Source: an uncultured Clostridia bacterium
GTDB taxonomy: Bacteria; Bacillota; Clostridia; Christensenellales; Borkfalkiaceae
Assembly (NCBI GenBank): GCA_947090365.1
Contig: CAMUNT010000006.1
Coordinates: forward strand, 1-38,013
DNA length: 38,013 nucleotides
Reading direction: 5' to 3'
Shown here: positions 22,644 to 30,595 of the stretch, one piece after another
Layout of the letters: each line of letters starts with the position of its first letter
Position numbering within the stretch: the first letter of the stretch is position 1
Notes under the pieces: generated by a model
Databases searched by the model: none
The model's input: only the letters and a program-made list of their open reading frames with translations
Told to the model about the DNA's origin: nothing
Program-made: the position numbers and the translations under genes

Positions 22644-23549
22644 TTAATTAAGTTTATCCAATATTTCCTTAAAATAATCGGGCAAAGGCGCTTCAAAGGT
22701 CATTGGATTTAAACTTGATGGATGCACGAAGCTAAGCCTGAACGCGTGCAAAAGCTGACCGTTTAATTTAAATTTTTGCTTTTTTATTCCGTAAACTTTA
22801 TCTCCGACAATAGGATGGCCGAGATATTTACAGTGAACGCGTATCTGATGCGTTCTGCCTGTCTTTAATTCAAACCGACACAGCGTGTAGCCGTCGAACC
22901 GTTTTTCAACGCAGTAGTCGGTTATTGCTAATTTGCCTTTATCGGGCAGAACGACCGCCATTTTAACTCTGTCCTGCGGGCTTCTGCCGATATACGTAGT
23001 AACAGTTCCGCTGTCTGTTTTTAAATTCCCCTCTAAAAGTGCAAGATAAGTTCTTTTACAGGTCTTTTCCTCTATCTGCTTTGAAAGACTTAAATGTGCA
23101 CCGTCGTTTTTTGCGACGACCAAAAGCCCAGACGTGTCTTTATCTATCCTGTGAACGATACCGGGACGGATAATTCCGTTTATTCCGCTAAGTCTGTCAA
23201 GTTTATACAAAAGTGCGTTTACAAGCGTGCCGTCGATATTTCCGTTACCGAGGTGCACCGTCATTCCCTGCGGTTTATTAACCACCGCTAAATCGTTGTC
23301 TTCGTAAATAATTTCAATCGGAATATCCTCCGGCTTTACGGAATATTGTACGGCTTCGGGATACGTTATTTCAACCCTTTCACCGGCTTTTACAAACTGA
23401 GCTGGCTTCGCTGTTTTTTCGTTTATAAGCACCTTACCGCTTTCAAACAGCTTCTTCACAAAAGAACGGGTTTTACCATTTGAAACTTCACAAACACAGA
23501 TATCTGCACGGTTATAATCTTTTTCGGCAGTAAAAGTCTTTTTATTCAT
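22644..23549 (-). CDS. RluA/RluD-family 23S rRNA pseudouridine synthase
   Basis: 301 aa. An N-terminal S4-like RNA-binding domain (about 12-70, TRSFVKKLFESGKVLINEK) precedes the catalytic domain with HRIDKDTSGLLVVAK (about 133-147), whose Asp is the nucleophile, and RTHQIRVH further on. It modifies uridines in 23S rRNA, probably in the RluD position; RluA/RluC specificity cannot be excluded. Its ATG overlaps the end of lspA by 8 nt, the usual lspA-rluD order of Bacillota. Confidence 0.92.
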   Translation of the reverse strand: MNKKTFTAEKDYNRADICVCEVSNGKTRSFVKKLFESGKVLINEKTAKPAQFVKAGERVEITYPEAVQYSVKPEDIPIEIIYEDNDLAVVNKPQGMTVHLGNGNIDGTLVNALLYKLDRLSGINGIIRPGIVHRIDKDTSGLLVVAKNDGAHLSLSKQIEEKTCKRTYLALLEGNLKTDSGTVTTYIGRSPQDRVKMAVVLPDKGKLAITDYCVEKRFDGYTLCRFELKTGRTHQIRVHCKYLGHPIVGDKVYGIKKQKFKLNGQLLHAFRLSFVHPSSLNPMTFEAPLPDYFKEILDKLN

Positions 23550-24162
23550 TACCGCCCGTTTCCGTTTTATCGGAATTTGTTTCTTTTGTACCGCTATCTT
23601 TATTATCTTCTTCTTTTTTCTTTGCCTGCGCCTCTTTTGCCTTTTTTGTAAGCGGAATAAGCGCGAATTCGTTTAAGAACATAATATCGACAATCGCAAG
23701 CACCGTACCGACAGTTATCCAAACGTCCGCAAAATTGCAAACGTATAATACCTTGTCGCTGAAAAACTTAACAACGATAAAATCGCGCACCTGGCGAAAC
23801 GCAAGTCTGTCGATAAGATTGCCTATTGCACCCGCTACGATCGTTGACAGTGATATTTTCAATATCAGAAAACGCTCCGGCAAAAAAATATAAACCGCAA
23901 TAAGCGCAATAAGCATAATAAACGTCATTGCAATTAAAAAGCTCTGTCCCCAGGGCGCATCGGAAAGAAACCCGAAAGCACACCCGTCGTTTCGTATTCC
24001 GCTTACTTCAATAAGGTTAGGTATTACTTTGAAATTCCAGTTATAACGCTCCTCGAAGATTTTGGTAAGCAAATCTATAATTATAAGCACTATGCAAACG
24101 CCTATAAGAATAATACTTTTCCAACCGATATTCACTTTAAGTTTTTTTAATTTTTCAAACAT
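23542..24162 (-). CDS. lspA: Prolipoprotein signal peptidase
   Basis: About 206 aa from the ATG at 24162. Four membrane helices and both catalytic aspartates are present: GNLIDRL (first Asp) and CNFADVWI (second Asp). It cleaves lipoprotein signal peptides, such as the two lipobox proteins in this window. A hydrophilic Lys/Glu/Thr-rich tail of about 40 residues extends past the usual C-terminus. The frame is open further upstream, but a promoter occupies that stretch and its start site coincides with the ATG at 24162. Confidence 0.92.
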   Translation of the reverse strand: MFEKLKKLKVNIGWKSIILIGVCIVLIIIDLLTKIFEERYNWNFKVIPNLIEVSGIRNDGCAFGFLSDAPWGQSFLIAMTFIMLIALIAVYIFLPERFLILKISLSTIVAGAIGNLIDRLAFRQVRDFIVVKFFSDKVLYVCNFADVWITVGTVLAIVDIMFLNEFALIPLTKKAKEAQAKKKEEDNKDSGTKETNSDKTETGGNE

Positions 24163-24168
24163 ATTCAT

Positions 24169-24197
24169 ATGATATACCAACCGATAAAATTTGTCAA
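24169..24197 (-). promoter_or_regulatory. Promoter of lspA, leaderless geometry
   Basis: Perfect TTGACA, 17-nt spacer, TATCAT, then ATGAAT and the ATG at 24162. The A of that ATG is 7 nt after the -10 box. An in-frame ATG at 24168 lies directly against the -10 box and so would not be in the transcript. Confidence 0.85.
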
Positions 24198-24206
24198 ACA
24201 AATTAA

Positions 24207-24234
24207 TACAGCGCACTTATAACAGTGCGCTGTA
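24207..24234 (-). terminator. Terminator of mazF
   Basis: TACAGCGCACT and AGTGCGCTGTA form an 11-bp stem with a 6-nt loop, followed on the minus strand by TTAATTTGTTT. It lies 4 nt after the mazF stop codon. Confidence 0.85.
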
Positions 24235-24237
24235 ACG

Positions 24238-24585
24238 TTATTTTACGAACCCCAAACTAATTAAAATCGCGTTATCCACACGACTCATCGTAGTTTCACT
24301 AAGCTCGCCTATCCTCTCTTTCAATCTGCGCTTATCCAGCGTACGGATCTGCTCCAATAAAATTACGGAGTCCTTTTGAAGTCCGTACATATTTGACGGC
24401 AATTCGATATGAGTAGGCAATTTTGCTTTGTTTATTTTACTTGTCACTGCCGCCGCTATTACTGTCGGGGAGTATTTATTCCCGACGTCATTCTGGACAA
24501 CGAGCACGGGACGTACGCCCCCTTGCTCACTGCCCACTACCGGCGACAGATCGGCATAATATAATTCTCCGCGCTTAATAGTCAT
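24238..24585 (-). CDS. MazF/PemK-family endoribonuclease
   Basis: 115 aa, close in length and sequence pattern to NdoA (MazF) of Bacillus: RGELYYADLSPVVGSEQGGVRPVLVVQND at the N-terminus, then AAAVTSKINKAKLPTHIEL, and QIRTLDKRRL. The family cuts mRNA at short specific sites. No antitoxin gene is adjacent: upstream is a 95-nt gap and then an unrelated exchanger gene, and a terminator follows directly. AGAGG precedes the ATG. Confidence 0.92.
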   Translation of the reverse strand: MTIKRGELYYADLSPVVGSEQGGVRPVLVVQNDVGNKYSPTVIAAAVTSKINKAKLPTHIELPSNMYGLQKDSVILLEQIRTLDKRRLKERIGELSETTMSRVDNAILISLGFVK

Positions 24586-24680
24586 ATCAACCTCTTTTTC
24601 GGCAGTATATATTTCATTATATGTATTGCCTTACAAATATTGTTGACTTTACAAACGGTTTTTAAACAATAATACGAAGA

Positions 24681-25754
24681 TTAATAGATATTAAAAACAT
24701 ACAAATTCAAGAAAATGAAAGCGTAATAGGCAACAAGACAGGACAGCATAATTATACCGGAGGCCCTGCCTAAGCACTTCTTCTTCCCGAAGGAGCTGAC
24801 AAAAATTATGACTGCGGCGACAAACGCAACGATACCGCTTACCAGTCCTTCCGTAGAGAACGGAAGCCCTAAGGTGCCCTTGCATACCGCACCGAGTCCG
24901 CCTATTAAAAGTACGTTTGCAATATTACTGCCGATAATATTACCGATGGCAATACCGACGTCGCCCTTTCGCGCCGCGGAAACGGAGGTTACAAGCTCGG
25001 GCAGAGAAGTCCCGAACGCAACTACCGTAAGAGCAACAATTTCGGGAGGAATTTTAAATAATTCAACAGAAATATATTCAGCGGAATCCACAACCAGCTG
25101 AGCACCGCCGACTACCATTGCAAGCCCTACAACGGTTATTACGGTTAAAAACCATACTTTATCCTTTAAGGCCTCGTACTTCAATTTAAGATTGGCATAC
25201 CAACCGTTTACTTGCTGAGGCACCGAAACTTCTTCCGAAGCTTCTATTGCACATACGGTATGCGCCTCTTCAAGCTGAAGTTTCGATTGTCTTACCGCGA
25301 ATACGACGTTATAAGCCATATAAGCAAAATAGAGAACCAGTAAAATAACTCCTTCCCACCACGAAAAAGAATTGTTACCTAAAAATCCCAACAGAACAAA
25401 AAGTGCGCTTGTTACAAGCAAAAAAGGCAAATCAATCATTCTTGTAGACTTTTCAACCGGAAGATTGCAGATGACCGCCGATACGCCGAGTATAAGAAGA
25501 ATATTGATTATATTGCTTCCCAAAATATTCCCGACTATCAAATCTCCGGATCCTGTGGTAGCGTCCATAATCGTAACCGCAGCCTCCGGCGCACTCGTAC
25601 CGAGCGCAACCACCGTAACGCCTATTATGAAAGTGGATACTTTAAGCTTTTTTGCTATGCCCGAAGCTCCGTCAACGAAGAAATCAGCGCCTTTTACAAG
25701 CAATACGAAACCTAACAGAAGTAAAAATACTTTTAAAACCGCCACACCTGCCAT
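24681..25754 (-). CDS. CaxA-type Na+/cation (Ca2+/Mn2+) exchanger
   Basis: 357 aa integral membrane protein with two homologous halves, each carrying the exchanger signature: VVALGTSAPEAAVTI (about 48-62) and VVAFGTSLPELVTSV (about 243-257), each followed by GN(I)LGSNIIN or GNIIGSNIAN. A hydrophilic loop near 155-190 links the halves. Family members exchange Na+ or H+ for Ca2+. The yybP-ykoY riboswitch upstream argues that Mn2+ (or Ca2+ with Mn2+) export is the physiological role here. AGAGGTG precedes the ATG. Confidence 0.9.
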   Translation of the reverse strand: MAGVAVLKVFLLLLGFVLLVKGADFFVDGASGIAKKLKVSTFIIGVTVVALGTSAPEAAVTIMDATTGSGDLIVGNILGSNIINILLILGVSAVICNLPVEKSTRMIDLPFLLVTSALFVLLGFLGNNSFSWWEGVILLVLYFAYMAYNVVFAVRQSKLQLEEAHTVCAIEASEEVSVPQQVNGWYANLKLKYEALKDKVWFLTVITVVGLAMVVGGAQLVVDSAEYISVELFKIPPEIVALTVVAFGTSLPELVTSVSAARKGDVGIAIGNIIGSNIANVLLIGGLGAVCKGTLGLPFSTEGLVSGIVAFVAAVIIFVSSFGKKKCLGRASGIIMLSCLVAYYAFIFLNLYVFNIY

Positions 25755-25789
25755 TATTTACACCTCTTGTATTATATTTGCCGAAAGTC

Positions 25790-25832
25790 AAAAAAATAGA
25801 CTTCCGACTTAAATTTCTTTAAGTCGAAAGTC
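25790..25832 (-). terminator. Riboswitch expression-platform terminator
   Basis: On the minus strand GACTTTCGACTTAAA, a GAAA loop and TTTAAGTCGGAAGTC pair with one mismatch (14 of 15 bp), followed by TATTTTTTT. Its 5' arm starts with the last bases of the aptamer's closing stem, so terminator and aptamer compete. Confidence 0.92.
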
Positions 25833-25910
25833 TTGTTACCTAAACGTGAGGTGTCAAACTCCGAGCGGTTACGCTGTGATGACGAAGTTTGCCTTTAACT
25901 ACTCCCTTTC
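25826..25910 (-). promoter_or_regulatory. yybP-ykoY (Mn2+) riboswitch aptamer
   Basis: The minus-strand leader begins GAAAGGGAGTAG and ends AACAAGACTTTC, the two conserved strands of the yybP-ykoY class, with the closing stem GAAAG/CTTTC. Inside, CAAACT pairs with AGTTTG, AGCG with CGCT and ACCT with AGGT, and CGTCATCACAG matches the conserved loop. Binding of Mn2+ should stabilise the closing stem, prevent the overlapping terminator and switch the exchanger gene on. Class assignment is from remembered consensus, not from a covariance search. Confidence 0.85.
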
Positions 25911-25919
25911 AACACGGAC

Positions 25920-25948
25920 ATTATAACAATTTATTACTTGCCTGTCAA
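25920..25948 (-). promoter_or_regulatory. Promoter of the riboswitch-exchanger transcript
   Basis: Perfect TTGACA, 17-nt spacer, perfect TATAAT on the minus strand. Transcription should start near 25913, just upstream of the aptamer. The -35 box overlaps the last codons of nnrD. Confidence 0.92.
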
Positions 25949-26830
25949 ATATTTAACGACTAAATGTAAATTATTTAAAATATCGCGCGCTGTGGCGCAA
26001 TAATCCGTCTTTTGTTGAGAGCTTATCTCTGCCGAAGTACCCATTACGTACGCCGAACATACCGCCGCGTCGAACGGAGAAAGCCCGCGAGCAACGCTTC
26101 CGGCGATATATCCCGAAAGCATATCGCCGCTGCCTCCCTTTGCAAGCGCGGTTGTTCCGCTTATATTTATCGCCGTATCATCGCCGTCGGTAATAATACT
26201 TGCCGAACTTTTTAAAAGCAAAGTTACGCCAAATTCCTGCGCGAACTGCTTTGAAAGTGCAATCGGATTTGTCAAAATCTCCTTTACGGATTTGCCCGTC
26301 ATTCGTGAAAATTCTTTTAAATGCGGAGTTAAAAGAATCCGGCACAAGCTGTAGTTTAAAATATCCAAACCGAATTCCGAAAGACTGTTAAGCCCGTCAG
26401 CGTCTATTATCAGAGTACCCGAATAATTTTTCACAAGAAACTTTATTTTTTCATATAGCTCCCTGCTCGCTCCGCAGCCCATACCAATCGCAATAGCCTG
26501 AGCACTTAAATCGCAATCTTCAAGATATATAACCTGCGGATATTTTACGGCAAGTGCATACTTGATTTTTTCCGTTGACGTAAGCTTTACGTATCCGCAA
26601 CCCGATTTCAACGCGGCTTCTACTGCAAGTACGGGCGCACCGATATATCTATCGTTTCCCGCTACTATATTCGCACTGCCGTAGTCGCCCTTATTGGTAT
26701 TACGTTTTCTTTCGGGGTAAAATTTTGCAATATCACCGCTTTCTATTATGCGGACGGTTTCACCGTCGGGGATTTCGAAACCGAATACTTCGGTATTAAC
26801 AGTATATTCATTAAACGTTTTTTCTGTCAT
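25934..26830 (-). CDS. nnrD: ADP-dependent NAD(P)H-hydrate dehydratase
   Basis: 298 aa. It carries a ribokinase-like dehydratase domain from about residue 45: KGDYGSANIVAGNDRYIGAP, TPHLKEFSRMTG, and the catalytic/ADP-binding KGGSGDMLSGYIAG. The first 40 residues (VFGFEIPDGETVRIIESGDIAKFYPERK) look like the linker that joins the epimerase and dehydratase halves in fused Nnr proteins, but the epimerase (YjeF_N) domain itself is absent. Its ATG overlaps the TGA of the restored birA frame (ATGA). Confidence 0.88.
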   Translation of the reverse strand: MTEKTFNEYTVNTEVFGFEIPDGETVRIIESGDIAKFYPERKRNTNKGDYGSANIVAGNDRYIGAPVLAVEAALKSGCGYVKLTSTEKIKYALAVKYPQVIYLEDCDLSAQAIAIGMGCGASRELYEKIKFLVKNYSGTLIIDADGLNSLSEFGLDILNYSLCRILLTPHLKEFSRMTGKSVKEILTNPIALSKQFAQEFGVTLLLKSSASIITDGDDTAINISGTTALAKGGSGDMLSGYIAGSVARGLSPFDAAVCSAYVMGTSAEISSQQKTDYCATARDILNNLHLVVKYLTGK

Positions 26831-27503
26831 AATTCAATAAAAACACCTGACGGACTTATTTTTTTAAGACTGCCCGCAAGTATGCAAATAAGTTTGCCGT
26901 CGGCATCCACATCGACTGCGGTTGCAGTGTGTTTACCCGAAGCCGTCTTAACCGTAATAGTCTTGCCGAACCAGTCGATATAACTTTTATAATCCGTAAC
27001 GGTAACCTTTTATCAATATTTTCAAGAAGCTTATTTCTGAATTCGTCAACCGCAATATCCGTTCCGGTTTGCGCTTTAAGCGTAGTTGCAACACTTAAAA
27101 AATCTTCGGGTAGCTTATTGTTTATATTTAATTCTATACTGATTATTGAACGGCTGACAAAACTGCCTGAAAAAGTATTTTCAACGAGTACACCGCAAAT
27201 TTTTTTGCCGTTGACGAGAATATCGCTTCTCCAGCGTATAACGGGATTTAAGCCGTAACTTTCCAAAGTACGGCAAACAGCCGTACAGGCGTTTGCGGTA
27301 ATTATAAACGCATCGGTAGCTTCCTGCTTATGCGGATGGCGCACAAAAGACAAGTAAAGTCCTCCGCGCTCCGCAGGATTTTTTCTCTCGGTCGCGCATC
27401 CAGACGTCTGAACCTGCGCCGTTACGGTAAAGGGACGCCCTGCGTAATTTCTCTTGCAGTATTCGCCAGTGGAATCTATTTGGTCAAATTCAATAATCTT
27501 CAC
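26827..27503 (-). pseudogene. birA: Biotin-[acetyl-CoA carboxylase] ligase, frameshifted
   Basis: From a GTG start (GGAGAAG upstream) the frame encodes FDQIDSTGEY, QTSGCATERKNPAERGGLYLSF (where family members usually have GRGR) and RWRSDILVNGKKICGVLVE, i.e. the ligase domain, to about residue 165. It then runs into an Arg/Leu-rich frame stopping at 26856. Changing frame at the AAAA run (27008-27011) restores the C-terminal domain, with IDWFGKTITV, HTATAVDVDADGKLICIL and SPSGVFIEL, ending in a TGA that overlaps the nnrD ATG by 4 nt. One missing A would explain it; the intact protein would have about 225 aa, without a DNA-binding domain. Confidence 0.85.
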
Positions 27504-28101
27504 TTCTGAACTTCTCCGTTGCAGACTGCGCGGTATCGTAACCGAATCCTTTTGACAAAAGATATTTATACCCCTTTAAAAGATTGGCTTTACTGATTTC
27601 CTTACCACGCATATATTTTTGAAGGATTTCAAACGCTTCGTCTTCGTTCTCGTCAAATTCTTCCAAGGACGAGGCAATTGCTTCGCGGTCAGCTTTTCTT
27701 TTGATTAAATCCGCTTCTATTGCGCGCCTTCCTTTACCGCGCACACTGTTGACATAAGCCCTGCAATACGCGTAATCGTCTATGAATTTATAATATTGAA
27801 GCTTTTCAATTACGTAATCGCATACGGCTTCGGTATAACCCTTTTTCGCAAGAAAATCGCGCATCTGCCGTTCGGTTTTCATTGTGGCTGAAAGATGAGT
27901 CATTGCCTTATCCAGCGCCTGACTTTTTTCTGTTTCAAGCTGAATTTCGTCAAGTCGGGACTTTTCGATATGCATTCCCGCTTTTAAATGATATTTAATT
28001 GCCACTTCAAGCTTTATTCCGCAGTAAAATCTGCCGTCAACGTATACGTTGCAACGGTTTTTATCTTTAACCTGCGGTTCGATTGCCGTTATTTCTGCCA
28101 T
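27490..28101 (-). CDS. recX: RecA regulatory protein RecX
   Basis: 203 aa. Three-helix repeats typical of RecX are visible: ALDKAMTHLSATMKTERQMRDFLAKKGY, then FIDDYAYCRAYVNSVRGKGRRAIEADLIKRK, then the C-terminal repeat with YKYLLSKGFGYDTA. RecX modulates RecA filaments; recA is not in the window. There is no Shine-Dalgarno; a consensus promoter ends 6 nt before the ATG. The 3' end overlaps birA by 14 nt. Confidence 0.9.
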   Translation of the reverse strand: MAEITAIEPQVKDKNRCNVYVDGRFYCGIKLEVAIKYHLKAGMHIEKSRLDEIQLETEKSQALDKAMTHLSATMKTERQMRDFLAKKGYTEAVCDYVIEKLQYYKFIDDYAYCRAYVNSVRGKGRRAIEADLIKRKADREAIASSLEEFDENEDEAFEILQKYMRGKEISKANLLKGYKYLLSKGFGYDTAQSATEKFRSEDY

Positions 28102-28107
28102 ATAGTT

Positions 28108-28136
28108 ATTTTAACATTAACACTTCTTTTTGTCAA
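28108..28136 (-). promoter_or_regulatory. Promoter of recX-birA-nnrD, leaderless geometry
   Basis: TTGACA, 17-nt spacer, TAAAAT, then AACTAT and the recX ATG. The A of the ATG is the seventh base after the -10 box. Confidence 0.85.
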
Positions 28137-28151
28137 CGAAGCAAATAAAGA

Positions 28152-28171
28152 AGGTCGGCTATTGCCGACCT
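28152..28171 (-). terminator. Terminator of the tyrS operon
   Basis: AGGTCGGC and GCCGACCT form an 8-bp GC-rich stem with a 4-nt loop, followed on the minus strand by TCTTTATTTGC. The TAG stop of the YigZ gene is at the edge of the stem and loop. It ends the tyrS operon just upstream of the recX promoter. Confidence 0.88.
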
Positions 28172-28794
28172 AAATTTTGAATGGAAAAAAAATATTCTTT
28201 TAATTTTCTGATTTTCAATTTTCCGTTAAGTCTGTTTATAAGTCCCGAATTAAATTTTTCCTCATCCGTTTTTTTAACCGCAACGGTAAAAACAACTCCG
28301 TCATTATATAGAGTATCAATTAATGACGCATTATTTTCCGCACAGTACCGCATAACCGTATCGACGCAAGAATAGTCAACCGAATATTCCGACTGCGAAC
28401 ATAATTCATACAGAACTTTTTTCGCCGTATCGAGATTTTCAGACGCACTGCCGGAATAAGCACGAACCAGTCCTCCCGCACCGAGCTTAATTCCGCCGAA
28501 ATATCTGGTAACCACTACTGCCGTTTCGTAAAGCTTTTTATTCTTTATCACCTCTAAAATCGGCATACCCGCCGTCCCCGACGGCTCGCCGTCATCGGAA
28601 AAGCGCGGAAAGTTGCCTAAACTGTCAGAAATATAAGCATAACAGTTATGCGTCGCGTCGGGAAATCTTCGTCGCACGTCGGCAATAAAATCCTTTGCTT
28701 CTTGCTCGCAAGAGATGTGTTTGGATATAGTTATAAAGCGCGATTTTTCAATTATTTTCTGTGTTTCGCACTCGCCGTTTACAGATAAATACAT
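28159..28794 (-). CDS. YigZ/IMPACT family protein (UPF0029)
   Basis: 211 aa. The IMPACT domain is clear: KSRFITISKHISCEQEAKDFI, FPDATHNCYAYI, RFSDDGEPSGTAGMPIL and TRYFGGIKLGAGGLVRAY. A C-terminal DUF1949-like ferredoxin fold (about 140-205) follows. Bacterial members are poorly characterised; the eukaryotic homologue is linked to translational control. It is the last gene of the tyrS operon. Confidence 0.9.
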   Translation of the reverse strand: MYLSVNGECETQKIIEKSRFITISKHISCEQEAKDFIADVRRRFPDATHNCYAYISDSLGNFPRFSDDGEPSGTAGMPILEVIKNKKLYETAVVVTRYFGGIKLGAGGLVRAYSGSASENLDTAKKVLYELCSQSEYSVDYSCVDTVMRYCAENNASLIDTLYNDGVVFTVAVKKTDEEKFNSGLINRLNGKLKIRKLKEYFFSIQNLGRQ

Positions 28795-28796
28795 AA

Positions 28797-29297
28797 TTAA
28801 AGTGAACTCAGATGTTTTTCAAGTTGTTTGCGGTTTTTAAAAACATATTTTTTACCCGAAGAAATTTTGAGAAGATTTGCTATCACTTCACGCTTTTTAC
28901 GGGTTCTGCCTTTATACAAAAGCCAGTAAACAAATTCCGCATCGAGCTTTTCTATGCAGGGGCAGTCGTGCCGTACGGTTCCCTTATGCTTCTTAAATCT
29001 TTTTACCGCCTGTCTGAAACATACAAAACGGTTGTAGTTTAAAAAATAGACCGTATCGCATTCGGAAAATCTTTCAAGACAGATTTTAGCATAATTTCCG
29101 TCTATAACCCAACCGTCGCAATTATCGGACATAAATTTTTTAACTATTGCGCTTTGCTCTTCCCGCGAACGACTCTGCCAGTCTCCGTACCAGAACGTTG
29201 CGTCAAGGTGCAATACAGGAAGCGAATACTTTTCACCGAGAATATCTGCAAGCGTCGATTTACCCGCCCCGCTATAACCGATAATACATATTTTCAT
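28797..29297 (-). CDS. P-loop ATPase/kinase-like protein (DNA topology modulation FlaR-like)
   Basis: 166 aa. Walker A GYSGAGKST (about 7-15) and a shikimate/adenylate kinase-like fold with HLDATFWYGDW and VIDGNY. The Arg/Lys-rich second half (KRFKKHKG, KGRTRKKREV) resembles the lid of small nucleoside-kinase-like proteins often annotated as topology modulation protein or FlaR. The true substrate is unknown. Its ATG overlaps the tyrS stop (TAATG) by one base. Confidence 0.8.
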   Translation of the reverse strand: MKICIIGYSGAGKSTLADILGEKYSLPVLHLDATFWYGDWQSRSREEQSAIVKKFMSDNCDGWVIDGNYAKICLERFSECDTVYFLNYNRFVCFRQAVKRFKKHKGTVRHDCPCIEKLDAEFVYWLLYKGRTRKKREVIANLLKISSGKKYVFKNRKQLEKHLSSL

Positions 29298-30487
29298 TAT
29301 TCAAGATTAATCTTTACATGAATTTTTTTACCTTTATGAATAACGTCACCGCTAATTACGGTTTCATTTATATCGGTAACTTTTTTGTCGTTTAAAGAAA
29401 CTCCGCCCTGCTGAATAAGCCTGCGCGCTTCACCGTTCGAAGAACAGATTCCGGAAGCAACAAGTACGGGTATTATCGTGGTATTTTCAACTTTAACCGT
29501 CTTTTCGGGCATTTCACCGCTCCCGCCGAACGCCGCACGCGCCTGAGAGAGGGCCCCGTCCGCCTTTTCTTTTCCGTGAACGAGTTTAGTAAGCTCGTAT
29601 GCGAGAACTTCCTTAGCCCTGTTCATACGCTCGTCCCGATATTTTACGAGCTCGGCAATTTCTTCCAAAGGCAGAAAAGTTAAAAGCTTCAAGCATCTTT
29701 CGGTATCTGCGTCTGCAATATTGCGCCAATACTGATAAAACTCGTAAGAGCTTGTTTTAGCTTCGTCAAGCCATACCGCACCCTTTTCCGTCTTACCCAT
29801 TTTCTTCCCTTCGCCGGTCGTTAAAAGAGTAAACGTCATTGCATAAGCGGGTTTCTTTTCCTTTACGCGGATAAGATTTGCTCCCGCTAAAATATTAGAC
29901 CACTGGTCGTCACCGCCAAGCTCTAACTTACAGCCGTAATCTTTAAACAGCCTTAAAAAGTCGTAGCCCTGCATAAGCATATAATTGAATTCGAGAAAAG
30001 AAAGCCCCCTTTCCAATCTCGTTTCAAAGCACTTTGCCCTAAGCATTTCATTAACCGAAAAATGAACGCCTATATCGCGCAGGAAGTCGATATAATTGAG
30101 GTTTGTCAGCCAGTCGGCGTTGTTTACGATTAAAGCACCGTTTTCGCCATCGAAGCTGATAAACTTTGACATTTGATTTTTAAAACAGCTGATGTGATAA
30201 TCGATAGTTTCTTTCGTCATCATCTTGCGCATATCGGTTTTACCCGAAGGGTCGCCGACCATTGCGGTACCCCCGCCTATCAAAATTACAGGACGGTGTC
30301 CCGCATCCTGCATATGCTTCATTGCAATAAGCTGTAAAAAATGACCGATATGCAAGCTGTCCGCGGTAGGGTCGAAGCCGGTATAAAACGTTACGCTCTC
30401 CTCTCCCAAAAGCTTATACAAATCGTCCTCGAAGACAGTCTGTTTTATAAACCCTCTTTCCCTGAGGGTATCCATTACGTTTTTCAT
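29297..30487 (-). CDS. tyrS: Tyrosyl-tRNA synthetase
   Basis: 396 aa class I synthetase. FYTGFDPTADSLHIGH contains the HIGH motif (46-49), and KMGKTEKGAVW corresponds to KMSKS. The tyrosine pocket YMLMQGYDF and GGDDQWSNI are conserved. The C-terminal S4 RNA-binding domain starts near SSNGEARRLIQQGGVSLN. The KMGKT form groups it with the TyrS type that has C-terminal S4 and is common in Clostridia. AAGGAGAT precedes the ATG. Expression is predicted to depend on the upstream tyrosine leader peptide. Confidence 0.97.
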   Translation of the reverse strand: MKNVMDTLRERGFIKQTVFEDDLYKLLGEESVTFYTGFDPTADSLHIGHFLQLIAMKHMQDAGHRPVILIGGGTAMVGDPSGKTDMRKMMTKETIDYHISCFKNQMSKFISFDGENGALIVNNADWLTNLNYIDFLRDIGVHFSVNEMLRAKCFETRLERGLSFLEFNYMLMQGYDFLRLFKDYGCKLELGGDDQWSNILAGANLIRVKEKKPAYAMTFTLLTTGEGKKMGKTEKGAVWLDEAKTSSYEFYQYWRNIADADTERCLKLLTFLPLEEIAELVKYRDERMNRAKEVLAYELTKLVHGKEKADGALSQARAAFGGSGEMPEKTVKVENTTIIPVLVASGICSSNGEARRLIQQGGVSLNDKKVTDINETVISGDVIHKGKKIHVKINLE

Positions 30488-30540
30488 AATATCTCCTTAA
30501 TATAATAAGTTTAACACTTGCTGAAAAATATTGCAAATAA

Positions 30541-30573
30541 AAAAACGGTTTACCCCGTGGATAAACCGTTTTT
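30541..30573 (-). terminator. Attenuator terminator upstream of tyrS (3:4 stem)
   Basis: On the minus strand AAAAACGGTTTA and TAAACCGTTTTT form a 12-bp stem with a 9-nt loop, ending in a long U-run. It lies about 54 nt before tyrS and about 23 nt after the leader-peptide stop codon. Region 3 is the 5' arm (part of the direct repeat), region 4 the 3' arm. Confidence 0.9.
30559..30572 (-). repeat. 14-nt exact direct repeat in the tyrS leader (partner 30647-30660)
   Basis: The minus-strand sequence AAAACGGTTTATCC occurs here, as the 5' arm of the terminator, and again at 30647-30660 inside the leader-peptide coding sequence. The segment between them, 30590-30602 (GGAATAATACCGT), is complementary to both copies: 11 bp with two single-base bulges. 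This gives the alternating 1:2 and 2:3 pairings of an attenuator. Confidence 0.88.
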
Positions 30574-30595
30574 AACAGAATTATTTCATACGGTA

